A DNA stretch of 7,579 nt from Betaproteobacteria bacterium (GTDB lineage: Bacteria; Pseudomonadota; Gammaproteobacteria; Burkholderiales; Casimicrobiaceae). This document shows positions 1 to 6,012 of the stretch, in pieces. The notes beneath the pieces were generated by a model. It made no database searches, was not told where the DNA came from, and was given only the letters and a program-made list of their open reading frames with translations. The translations under genes were made by a program, and so were the position numbers. Each line of letters begins with the position of its first letter. The first letter of the stretch is position 1. The DNA lies in contig VBDA01000068.1 of assembly GCA_005883655.1 (NCBI GenBank), positions 1-7,579 of the forward strand. The letters run 5' to 3'.

Positions 1-79
1 TAGTGAGCGGGCCTGCCCGCTGCTGGATCCCGCATGTTGGCCGGCGTTATCCGGGGCGCCGTTGGTGCTCGTCTCGTCC

Positions 80-104
80 GGTGGCGGGCCCGCTCGGCGC
101 CACC
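80..104 (-). terminator. Possible hairpin terminator of the csbD-like gene
   Basis: GGTGGCG (80-86) and CGCCACC (98-104) form a perfect 7-bp stem around an 11-nt loop, starting 26 nt after the csbD-like stop codon. No T-tract follows on the minus strand, so this is at best a weak or non-canonical terminator. A second short hairpin (AGCGGG, CCTG, CCCGCT at 6-21) lies further downstream, also without a T-tract. Confidence 0.3.
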
Positions 105-130
105 TCCGAAGTGCGTCAAACCTTCACGAA

Positions 131-340
131 TCAGCTATTGCGGGTCCGCTGGGAGCGGGATTCCTTGTCCGCGCGGTCGAGTGCCTGCTCGACATTACCC
201 ACGCCCTTCTGGACCTTGCCTTCCACCTGTTTCGCCGTGCCTTTGGCCTGCTGATTCTCGTTACCAGTCAGTTCGCCAACCTTTCGCTGGATTTTGCCTG
301 CCGTATCTTTGGCAGCGCCTTTTACTTGATCGCGGTTCAT
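131..340 (-). CDS. CsbD family stress-response protein
   Basis: A 69-residue protein of the CsbD family (Bacillus CsbD, E. coli YjbJ), which are small, abundant, very hydrophilic proteins induced by general stress; their molecular role is not settled. The start MNRDQVKGAAKDTAGK is the classic family N-terminus, and the CsbD domain covers about residues 4-56. Apart from the start Met there is no Cys, Trp, Phe, Tyr or His, and the protein is rich in Lys, Gln, Gly and Glu. Residues 5-24 and 31-50 resemble each other (Q-x-K-G-x-A-K, then G-K-x-Q, then V-G), suggesting an internal duplication. No signal peptide or membrane segment is visible, so it is probably cytoplasmic. The start is fixed by an AAGGAG ribosome binding site 5 nt upstream. 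It appears to be a single-gene unit. Family assignment is firm; function is not known. Confidence 0.93.
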   Translation of the reverse strand: MNRDQVKGAAKDTAGKIQRKVGELTGNENQQAKGTAKQVEGKVQKGVGNVEQALDRADKESRSQRTRNS

Positions 341-345
341 GTTTG

Positions 346-351
346 CTCCTT
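346..351 (-). promoter_or_regulatory. Strong Shine-Dalgarno of the csbD-like gene
   Basis: The minus strand reads AAGGAG followed by CAAAC and then ATG, a near-ideal ribosome binding site at 5 nt spacing. It decides the start of the csbD-like gene and suggests high translation, as expected of an abundant stress protein. Confidence 0.85.
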
Positions 352-357
352 GGTTGA

Positions 358-377
358 ACGCGGCAGCTCATCCGCGT
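358..377. repeat. Inverted repeat just upstream of the csbD-like gene
   Basis: ACGCGG, 8 nt, CCGCGT form a perfect 6-bp inverted repeat ending 6 nt upstream of the Shine-Dalgarno of the csbD-like gene. It could be an operator half-site pair or a leader hairpin. Arms of this length are common by chance in GC-rich DNA, so only the position makes it notable. Confidence 0.35.
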
Positions 378-744
378 AGCGCACGTTAACGCGATCCCAA
401 AGGGCCGGCTATCGGAGAAGGTCTGAATGTGATGTAGGACCGCGAGGTAGTAGTGCGGTCGTTGTGTTCGCCATACAAAAGGCGTAGAAGTTGACATGTG
501 CGCGCCAAGAGGGGACAGGGATGGCGCCATACCAAGACGCATAGGCGCACTGCGCCGCGCCGAGGCCTGCGTTCGATACGCAGAGGCTCCTGCCAAGAAT
601 GACAACGGGCGGGGACACGCCACGAGTCGTCTGTCGCAGTTTCCCATTCGCGCCAAATTGGGTCGTCGCGGCTGCTCGCGCTGTTTACCGCGGCGTTCGA
701 TTGTCCCAGCCGCTGCGCACGGCTCCCATTTCCCGCTACAGGCC
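378..744. other. Gene-free divergent intergenic region with clustered inverted repeats
   Basis: No convincing gene lies here; the open frames on both strands lack family-like sequence and ribosome binding sites. The region separates the divergent csbD-like and propeller genes and must hold their promoters, but I cannot place a clear -35/-10 pair. Visible structure: an 8-bp palindrome CGTTAACG (384-391), ATGGCGCCAT (521-530), the hairpin GGCGC-ACT-GCGCC (544-556), the hairpin CTGCGT-TCGAT-ACGCAG (567-583) and AGCCG-7 nt-CGGCT (708-724). A lone TTGACA at 491-496 has no -10 box at proper spacing. Confidence 0.6.
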
Positions 745-773
745 TTGATCGGAGATCAAATTCATGAATTTGA
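745..773 (+). promoter_or_regulatory. Two overlapping palindromes over the ribosome binding site and start codon
   Basis: TTGATC-GGA-GATCAA (745-759) is a perfect dyad whose centre is the GGA of the Shine-Dalgarno GGAGA (751-755). It overlaps by 4 nt a perfect 18-bp palindrome, TCAAATTCATGAATTTGA (756-773), centred on the start codon at 764. In RNA the second could fold as a 7-bp stem with CAUG as loop. The two folds cannot form fully at the same time. It may be a translational control element or an operator covering the gene start. The structure is seen directly; the role is inferred. Confidence 0.5.
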
Positions 774-1612
774 ATAAAGCAACCTACTTCACGACCGCTT
801 TCCGTTTCGCTTTGATTGGCGCCGTTGCCTCGTCAGGCATTGTGAGCGGCCCAAGCGCCGCCGCCTCGCCTGCTAAGGCGTCGAGCTGCTCCGCGACCTT
901 CGCAGGCAGAATTGCCTATACCACAGGGGCGATTCACATTTGTGACGGAGCGACCGGGGCCGACGTGAACACGGGAGCTTCGGGAGTCAATCCTAAATTC
1001 TCACCCGACAGCTCGCTGATCGTTTATCAGAACAACAACGTGAGCGTCATGAGCTCGGTCGCTCCGTTCGCCCATTGGGTCGTGACCGCTCCTGGGTTCA
1101 CGCCGTCTTTCGATCCCACCGGCACACAGATCGCGTTCGGCAACGGCGGGATATGGAAGATCAATCTCGATGGTACGGGATTGACGCAGCTCACCCATGA
1201 CGGCGGTCATCAACCCAGTTGGTCTGCTAATGGCACTCAGATCGCATACAACGCTCCGGTCGGCGGGTCCCAACAGGTCTTCCTCGTAAATGCCGACGGA
1301 ACCAATCCTCATCAGGCTTTGACGAGCGCAAGCGTCGTCGACACGGTCTGGCGGCCCTCGCCCAAGATCCTCTTCGGCCTGCTGCAGGCTAACCGCGACT
1401 ACGACCTCTATTCCTACGATCCGACCAACCAGGCCAGTCTGACCCGCCTGACGACCATTCGGGGCAACGACGACGAACCTTCGTGGTCCCCCGACGGCGC
1501 CCGCATCTCTTATACCAGCGGGTCCGGCGGGATCTGGATCATGAATGCGGATGGCACGGGTTTACAGGGCCCCGTGATCGCCAACGGAAGACAGGGGTCT
1601 TGGGGCAATTGA
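764..1612 (+). CDS. Secreted TolB-like beta-propeller (PD40 repeat) protein
   Basis: A 282-residue exported protein made almost wholly of WD40-like/PD40 blades, as in the C-terminal propeller of TolB. The N-terminus has Lys5 and Arg14, a hydrophobic stretch at about 15-28 and an Ala-rich probable signal peptidase I site near residues 32-38. Blade signatures recur: PKFSPDSSLIVY (77), PSFDPTGTQIAF (114), PSWSANGTQIAY (151) and PSWSPDGARISY (239), with linkers such as NLDGTGLTQLT and NADGTGLQ. About six blades can be counted; the last residues (RQGSWGN) resemble the first strand of another blade and could close the ring. True TolB is about 430 residues with an extra N-terminal domain and sits in a tol-pal operon; neither is present here. 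It is probably periplasmic or secreted and may bind a protein or polysaccharide; no catalytic residues are recognised. The start is supported by GGAGA 8 nt upstream. Confidence 0.85.
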   Translation: MNLNKATYFTTAFRFALIGAVASSGIVSGPSAAASPAKASSCSATFAGRIAYTTGAIHICDGATGADVNTGASGVNPKFSPDSSLIVYQNNNVSVMSSVAPFAHWVVTAPGFTPSFDPTGTQIAFGNGGIWKINLDGTGLTQLTHDGGHQPSWSANGTQIAYNAPVGGSQQVFLVNADGTNPHQALTSASVVDTVWRPSPKILFGLLQANRDYDLYSYDPTNQASLTRLTTIRGNDDEPSWSPDGARISYTSGSGGIWIMNADGTGLQGPVIANGRQGSWGN

Positions 1613-1627
1613 CGGATTACGCGTTGC

Positions 1628-1684
1628 TTTTTTATCTCGACTATCGACCTTCTCCAGACGATCGCAAAAATCTTTGCATGCAAA
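1628..1684. terminator. Possible terminator region between convergent genes
   Basis: The 79-bp gap between the propeller gene and the permease gene holds a T6 tract (1628-1633) after a weak, partly wobble-paired stem, and the alternating set GCAAA (1664-1668), TTTGC (1673-1677), GCAAA (1680-1684). The last two form a 12-bp palindrome, TTTGCATGCAAA. Both transcripts should end here, but no strong GC stem followed by a T-tract is visible, so the exact terminator is uncertain. Confidence 0.3.
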
Positions 1685-1691
1685 TTGGGCA

Positions 1692-2483
1692 TTAGACAAC
1701 GTGCAACCGATGCGCCAGCTCGATCGCCGCCTGCCCGGTCAACAGAACCACGAACGCCGCAAGCGTCGCACGGAGTATCTTGGAATAGACGTCGGGACTC
1801 ATTCGCTTCTGCAGCCGGATGCCGAGCAACAGCGCGACGATCGCCAGAACGGTCAATGGCAGCGACGCGGCGAGCAAGGGCAAGCTTCCCGGGCCAGCCA
1901 GGCTCAACGTCGCTGCCTGGATCGTCTTGCCGGTGATGAAGCATAAGTTGAGCATCTGCGTCAGCGCGAGCGGGGGCAACTCGAGCATCATGAAATAGAT
2001 CACCAGCGGTGGCGCCGAGACGTTCACTGCGCCCGAGAACAGGCCTGCGACCGTGCCAAACGCAGCGCCCGACACGGCGGGACGGCGCCTGATCCACGTC
2101 AAGTCGAGTCGCCGGATTCTGTCCTGCAACAGGAATGCGACAATCATCGCCGCGAGCAAGAGTTGCAGCAACTCGGGTGGCGCCACGAGCAGAAAGTGCG
2201 TGCCGATCATGGTCCCGAGGACGACCCATATCGCCATCGGCCAGTACTTGCCAATGCTCTCGCGCCAGTTACCCCCACGCACGACGCTGATCACGTTGAC
2301 GGCGATGTTCGGCACGACGGTAATCAGCACTGCTGTCTTGATGTCGATAAGCAAGGCGACCAGCGGCGTGGAGATCAGGGGGAAACCGAAACCGATCGCT
2401 CCATGCGTGATGGCGCCCACGATGACGATCACGACGAGCGCGGCAATCATCGCCGGAGCGAACAACGTGTCGAGTCCGAACAT
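1692..2483 (-). CDS. TauE/SafE family membrane permease (sulfite-exporter-like)
   Basis: A 263-residue, strongly hydrophobic inner-membrane protein of the TauE/SafE family (TSUP), whose members move sulfite, sulfoacetate or other organic anions. About eight membrane segments can be seen, in two halves separated by a charged loop at about 120-133 (DRIRRLDLTWIRRR). Each half opens with a Gly-rich family signature: THGAIGFGFPLISTP at 26-40 and GTVAGLFSGAVNVSAPPL at 143-160. Length is typical (about 250-270). It lies 66 bp after the esterase gene on the same strand, so it may be the last gene of that operon, though its weak ribosome binding site and the larger gap leave this open. No sulfur or taurine genes are nearby, so the substrate cannot be named. 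Confidence 0.88.
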   Translation of the reverse strand: MFGLDTLFAPAMIAALVVIVIVGAITHGAIGFGFPLISTPLVALLIDIKTAVLITVVPNIAVNVISVVRGGNWRESIGKYWPMAIWVVLGTMIGTHFLLVAPPELLQLLLAAMIVAFLLQDRIRRLDLTWIRRRPAVSGAAFGTVAGLFSGAVNVSAPPLVIYFMMLELPPLALTQMLNLCFITGKTIQAATLSLAGPGSLPLLAASLPLTVLAIVALLLGIRLQKRMSPDVYSKILRATLAAFVVLLTGQAAIELAHRLHVV

Positions 2484-2549
2484 CAGCTCGCGCGCGGTTC
2501 ACGTGCCATGAGGCTCGCTTCAGTCGTCACGGCGGGCGACCGACGGCGC

Positions 2550-3701
2550 CTAATGTTCGACGCGCGCGCGTTCGAGAAAGAACCGCATCATCTCGCTGGA
2601 CGCGTCGGGGCCCTTGGGATCCGTGTAGGACCCGCGTGGATCGCCGCCCAACCATGCGTGCGCAGCACCATGCACGAGCCAGTATTCGCCAACGATCTTC
2701 CCGGTAACGTCTTTGAAAAGCCTGCGGGTGTAGGAGTGTGCACCGGGTATTCCGCCTGCGCACGTCTCCTCCGTCGCAACCGTCGCGGTGGGGCCATCGC
2801 CGGCATTGAACGCGCTTGCCCCTGCGTTTTGACTGGCGACTTTCTCGCCATTGCACGGATGAACGGTCGTGTCGCGGTCTCCGTGGAAGACGATGGTGGG
2901 AATTTCGCCTCGCCATGCTTGAGGGTTTTCGCGCTGCGCGATGCTTGCGCCCGAGGTATCGCGCTGATGCATGGCCGCGAACGCTGAGGGTAAATCGTGT
3001 GCGGCCCCATACGGAAGACCCGAATGGACGCCAATGGCGGCAAACAATTCCGGATATGCCCTTCCCAGGATGACGGCCATCGCGCCACCGGCGGACAATC
3101 CTCCGACGTACACGCGTTCACGGTCGAGATCATAGGTCAGCAATAATTCGCGTACCAGGCCCGCGATGATCGCAGGTTCTCCCTGGTCGCGGCGCTGGTT
3201 GCTGGCCTGGAACCAGTTCCAGCACTTCGACACGTTGGCGCTTTGCGTTTGCGCTGGATACACGACAAAGCACGCTCGCTCCTCCGCCAGCATGTTCATG
3301 CGCGTACCGGTCGCGAAATCGTCGGGCGTCTGTGTGCAGCCGTGCAGCATCACAATGAGCGGCAATGGCTGTCCGCGATATGCGCTCGGAATGAAAAGCT
3401 TGTAGCGGCGCGTGCCGGCCGATCCCGTATATTTGTGCTCGCTGAATTGCGTTCGTTCTTCCGTTATAGAACCTGGAAAAGGAGAACCTCCGGCTGAGGC
3501 ATCTTTCGCCAACGGTGTTTCGTTGACGACTCGAAACGTCCCTTCGATAGTGCCCCGGTCAGGCGATCTCGCGGAGATCAAAGGCCCCGCCGATGTCGCG
3601 CCACTCAGCGTATGTCGAATTGCCGCGGTAGCAGCGAGCAGGTTGCCCGTCTGCATAAGGCGCATTGCTTCGCGTACGGTCGAATACGGTTCTCCGTTCA
3701 T
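2550..3701 (-). CDS. PHB depolymerase family esterase (LpqC-type alpha/beta hydrolase)
   Basis: A 383-residue serine esterase of the PHB depolymerase/LpqC family. The hydrolase domain runs from about residue 97 to 380. The oxyanion region is LHGCTQTPDDF (119-129). The nucleophile Ser203 lies in the lipase box GLSAG (201-205), preceded by DRERVYVG. HGDRDTTV (273-280) supplies the probable acidic residue Asp277, and the probable catalytic His348 lies in GAAHAWLGG. Residues 1-60 form the charged, helical leader (EAMRLMQTGNLLAAT) often seen in proteobacterial members, with no signal peptide, so a cytoplasmic or unusually exported enzyme is likely. The family hydrolyses short-chain polyhydroxyalkanoate or other acyl/aryl esters; the true substrate cannot be told from sequence, and no PHA synthase or phasin gene is nearby. 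It starts 13 nt after the regulator gene, whose stop overlaps its ribosome binding site. Confidence 0.9.
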   Translation of the reverse strand: MNGEPYSTVREAMRLMQTGNLLAATAAIRHTLSGATSAGPLISARSPDRGTIEGTFRVVNETPLAKDASAGGSPFPGSITEERTQFSEHKYTGSAGTRRYKLFIPSAYRGQPLPLIVMLHGCTQTPDDFATGTRMNMLAEERACFVVYPAQTQSANVSKCWNWFQASNQRRDQGEPAIIAGLVRELLLTYDLDRERVYVGGLSAGGAMAVILGRAYPELFAAIGVHSGLPYGAAHDLPSAFAAMHQRDTSGASIAQRENPQAWRGEIPTIVFHGDRDTTVHPCNGEKVASQNAGASAFNAGDGPTATVATEETCAGGIPGAHSYTRRLFKDVTGKIVGEYWLVHGAAHAWLGGDPRGSYTDPKGPDASSEMMRFFLERARVEH

Positions 3702-3708
3702 GGTTTGT

Positions 3709-3717
3709 TCTTCCTTA
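3709..3717 (-). promoter_or_regulatory. Esterase ribosome binding site overlapping the regulator stop codon
   Basis: The minus strand reads TAAGGAAG, in which TAA is the stop of the CopG-type gene and AAGGAAG is the Shine-Dalgarno of the esterase, about 8 nt before its ATG. This arrangement implies one transcript and probable translational coupling, and it fixes the esterase start. Confidence 0.75.
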
Positions 3718-4122
3718 ATGGATACGGTCGACCAATGCGGCCTTCACCGCCGGACTTGCATGAAAGGCGCCGAGGACGGAGACGGATTCAATCGCCGCCA
3801 ACGCCAACGTAGCTGAAACGTCGGGTGCAATCCGGGCCAACCCCAGGACTTGTATGCGCAGTCGCTTGCCGGATTTCTTCACCGCCTCAAGGTCGGCGCG
3901 GCTGAACTCTTGAAGTCCCAGCACCAACGTCTTGCGGCTCACGGTCTGTCTTACCACTTCAGCATGCGTCCCAAGATGATTCCGGATCGCGGTGCGAATG
4001 AAGTCCGTGCGGTTGGAATAGAAACCTTCTTGGACAAGGAGGTCGATCTGGCCGAGATCTATGAGGCCAAGATTGATCGTAATCTTCTCGGTGTCCGACG
4101 CTTTTGCTATTGTTAATGCCAT
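3715..4122 (-). CDS. CopG-type ribbon-helix-helix transcriptional regulator
   Basis: A 135-residue putative DNA-binding protein. The ribbon-helix-helix part is at the N-terminus: beta strand KITINLG (13-19), then a first helix around DLGQIDLLVQEG and a second around SNRTDFIRTAIRNHL (36-50); the segment YSNRTDFIRTAI is typical of CopG/Arc/MetJ-like proteins. The rest (about 64-135: KTLVLGLQEFSRADLEA, then LRIQVLGLARIAPDVS and VLGAFHASPAVKAAL) is conserved, as I recall, in proteobacterial homologues that sit beside PHB-depolymerase-family esterases, and is not the NikR metal domain. The frame is open 204 nt further upstream, but that extension looks non-coding; MALTIAK is the start I recall for relatives. 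Only a poor ribosome binding site precedes it. It is probably an autoregulator of the operon with the esterase; the inverted repeat 40 nt upstream is a likely site. Confidence 0.85.
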   Translation of the reverse strand: MALTIAKASDTEKITINLGLIDLGQIDLLVQEGFYSNRTDFIRTAIRNHLGTHAEVVRQTVSRKTLVLGLQEFSRADLEAVKKSGKRLRIQVLGLARIAPDVSATLALAAIESVSVLGAFHASPAVKAALVDRIH

Positions 4123-4153
4123 AGTGGCCAGATCCAGTTGGATTCCATATGCC

Positions 4154-4182
4154 GGTGTAATACCATCCACACGGATGGTCAA
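4154..4182 (-). promoter_or_regulatory. Candidate promoter and operator of the regulator-esterase operon
   Basis: On the minus strand TTGACC (4177-4182) and TACACC (4154-4159) are separated by 17 nt, a usable though imperfect -35/-10 pair. Between them, overlapping the -35 box, lies a perfect inverted repeat ACCATCC-4 nt-GGATGGT (4162-4179), about 40 bp from the regulator start. This is where an autorepressor of the ribbon-helix-helix type would be expected to bind. The repeat is certain; promoter and operator roles are inferred. Confidence 0.45.
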
Positions 4183-4403
4183 GCTGGGGCCGGTCAAAGA
4201 CAAATGCCTTGATCGGATGATCTTCGTCGGGGGTAGTTGCGTCGCGCGCTGGCCGAATACGTTGACCACCCGCCAGAGTGTGAACCAGGGGCTGCGGGCT
4301 GGGAAAAAAGCGAGCTGGATCCGCATTGGCTACGGCGGCGTCGAGGTCATCGAAGCGCCCAAGCGAGGAAATAGCGGGCAATTGAAGGGAAGCTGAAACT
4401 CTC

Positions 4404-5969
4404 ATGCATGGCGCAACGAACGTGCGCACAGTCGTCGCACTGTACATGTTGGCTCTTTGCCTGGGCGCGGGCCTGATTGGCGGATGCAGCACTTTGCCGT
4501 CCCTTGAAAACCGGCGCACTTCGACGGCCCTCTTCGACACCGCTCATACCAGGCTTGGGAGGGCAATTTCGCCGATGGTCGACGCGCATCCTGGAGTCTC
4601 TGGTATCTATCCGCTGCCGGATGCGCGCGATGCATTTGCCGCGCGGGCGCTGCTGGCGCAGGGCGCCGAGCGTACGCTTGATGTTCAGTATTACATCTGG
4701 CGTAGCGACATGTCGGGTACCTTGCTGTTCGAGGCCCTGCGCTCCGCAGCGGAGCGGGGCGTTCGCGTGCGGCTGTTGCTGGACGACAACGACACATCCG
4801 GGCTCGACACATTGCTCGCTTCGCTTGCTTCTCATCCAAATATCGAAGTTCGGCTATTCAACCCGTTTGTGATTCGCGAGCCGCGCTGGATCGGTTACGT
4901 CACCGACTTTTTCCGGCTTAACAGACGCATGCACAACAAGTCATTCACCGCGGACAATCAAGCGACAATCATCGGAGGCCGCAATGTCGGCGACGAGTAC
5001 TTTGGCGCTACTGAGGGTGTAGTGTTTGTAGATCTCGATGTAATGGCCGTAGGCCCGGTTGTAACCGAGGTGTCAAAGCAATTCGACCGTTACTGGGCCA
5101 GCGGATCGTCGTATCCCGTCGAGCGGCTGTTACCGGCCGTCAATCCCGCCGCGATCGCAGAACTTACCTCGTCGGCGCTGCGGATTGAACGCGATCCCGC
5201 AGCCGTCGCTTACATGAACGCCTTGCGCAATTTGTCTTTCGTCCACCAAATGGATCAGGGGAGCTTGGTACTGGACTGGTCCGCAACTCGCATGATCAGC
5301 GACGACCCCGGGAAAGGCCTCGGTCTGGCCGCGCCTGAAACGCTCTTATTCCCGAAGTTGAGAGAGATCATTGGCGAATCGGCAGCTGAGGTGTATATGG
5401 AGTCGCCTTATTTGGTGCCCACCGCCGCGGAGTTTGACGAGTTCGCGGCGATAGCCGACCGAGGCGTGAAAATCAAGGTGTTGACCAACTCGCTCCAATC
5501 CACCGACGTGCCCATCGTGCATGCCGGCTATGCCAAGCGGCGCAAGCCTCTGCTCGAGGCCGGCGTTGCGCTCTACGAGTTGCGGCGTCTGTCGCCGGAT
5601 ACCGCGGCAAGAACAGGCGCTGGCCCTCTGGGCAGTTCTGGCTCAAGCCTGCACGCGAAAGCGTTTTCGGTGGACAATTCGCGCGTTTTCATCGGCTCGT
5701 TCAATTTTGATCCGCGTTCATCGACGCTCAACACCGAAATGGGCTTCGTCATCGACAGCCCGGCGTTGGCGAATAGAATGGAGGTCGCGTTGAGCCGCCG
5801 TTTTCTCGCCAGTGCTTACGAAGTGCGGCTGTCGGATGTTGGAAAGTTGTATTGGATCGAACGTCGGGAGGGGGAGTGGGTGCGGCACGACACGGAGCCT
5901 GGCACGAGCTTTTGGCAGCGTCTGGAAGTCTGGCTCATGTCCATGCTGCCCATCGAATGGCTCTTGTAA
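4404..5969 (+). CDS. clsC: ClsC-type cardiolipin synthase / phospholipase D family lipoprotein
   Basis: A 521-residue phospholipase D superfamily enzyme closely resembling E. coli ClsC (YmdC), which makes cardiolipin by joining phosphatidylglycerol with phosphatidylethanolamine. Two HKD motifs are intact: His177-x-Lys179-x4-Asp184 (RRMHNKSFTADN, then GGRN) and His417-x-Lys419-x4-Asp424 (SLHAKAFSVDN, then GSFNFDPRS). Other ClsC-like blocks are LDVQYYIW (92-99), RGVRVRLLLDDND (118-130), EVRLFNPF (148-155), VHAGYAKRRK (372-381) and the C-terminal MLPIEWLL. The N-terminus carries a lipoprotein signal: hydrophobic residues 10-27 and a lipobox IGGC with Cys28, then Ser, which favours the outer membrane. 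An AAGGGA ribosome binding site lies a little far upstream (about 13 nt). A later in-frame Met15 would also retain the lipobox. The usual partner gene ymdB is not in the window. It is divergent from the regulator operon. Confidence 0.92.
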   Translation: MHGATNVRTVVALYMLALCLGAGLIGGCSTLPSLENRRTSTALFDTAHTRLGRAISPMVDAHPGVSGIYPLPDARDAFAARALLAQGAERTLDVQYYIWRSDMSGTLLFEALRSAAERGVRVRLLLDDNDTSGLDTLLASLASHPNIEVRLFNPFVIREPRWIGYVTDFFRLNRRMHNKSFTADNQATIIGGRNVGDEYFGATEGVVFVDLDVMAVGPVVTEVSKQFDRYWASGSSYPVERLLPAVNPAAIAELTSSALRIERDPAAVAYMNALRNLSFVHQMDQGSLVLDWSATRMISDDPGKGLGLAAPETLLFPKLREIIGESAAEVYMESPYLVPTAAEFDEFAAIADRGVKIKVLTNSLQSTDVPIVHAGYAKRRKPLLEAGVALYELRRLSPDTAARTGAGPLGSSGSSLHAKAFSVDNSRVFIGSFNFDPRSSTLNTEMGFVIDSPALANRMEVALSRRFLASAYEVRLSDVGKLYWIERREGEWVRHDTEPGTSFWQRLEVWLMSMLPIEWLL

Positions 5970-6012
5970 TCTGCAGAGACGGATAAGAAATTCCGGGTGC
6001 GAGGTCGTCGGA

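Noticed and set aside
62..379. Plus-strand open frames across 34-379
   Set aside because: They lie opposite the well-supported csbD-like gene, have no family resemblance and no ribosome binding site.
491..496. TTGACA as a -35 box
   Set aside because: No -10-like hexamer lies 15-19 nt downstream on the plus strand.
567..583. A complete tRNA gene ending near 597
   Set aside because: Only the T-arm pattern fits; no complementary acceptor strand, anticodon arm or D-arm can be found upstream.
261..656. 131-residue minus-strand open frame and a 69-residue one at 409-618
   Set aside because: The first overlaps the csbD-like gene in another frame. Both have low-quality Arg-, Ser- and Pro-rich sequence typical of chance frames in GC-rich DNA.
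742..753. 12-bp sequence GCCTTGATCGGA repeated at 4206-4217
   Set aside because: A few 12-bp matches are expected by chance in a window this long, and the flanking dyad at 745-773 is not conserved at the second site.
496..777. 93-residue plus-strand open frame before the propeller gene
   Set aside because: It overlaps the propeller start in another frame, is Arg/Ala-rich with no recognisable domain and has no good ribosome binding site.
1510..2229. 239-residue minus-strand frame, and 2163-2987 plus-strand frame of 274 residues
   Set aside because: Both are out-of-frame shadows of the permease and esterase genes, rich in Arg, Asp and His with no fold-like pattern.
4123..4326. N-terminal extension of the CopG-type regulator to 203 residues
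   Set aside because: The extra 68 residues do not resemble the family, cover the candidate promoter and inverted repeat, and the ribbon-helix-helix start MALTIAK fits the usual N-terminus.
3959..4835. Minus-strand frames of 145-193 residues opposite the regulator promoter and clsC
   Set aside because: They are shadows of the intergenic region and of the clearly coding plus-strand clsC gene.
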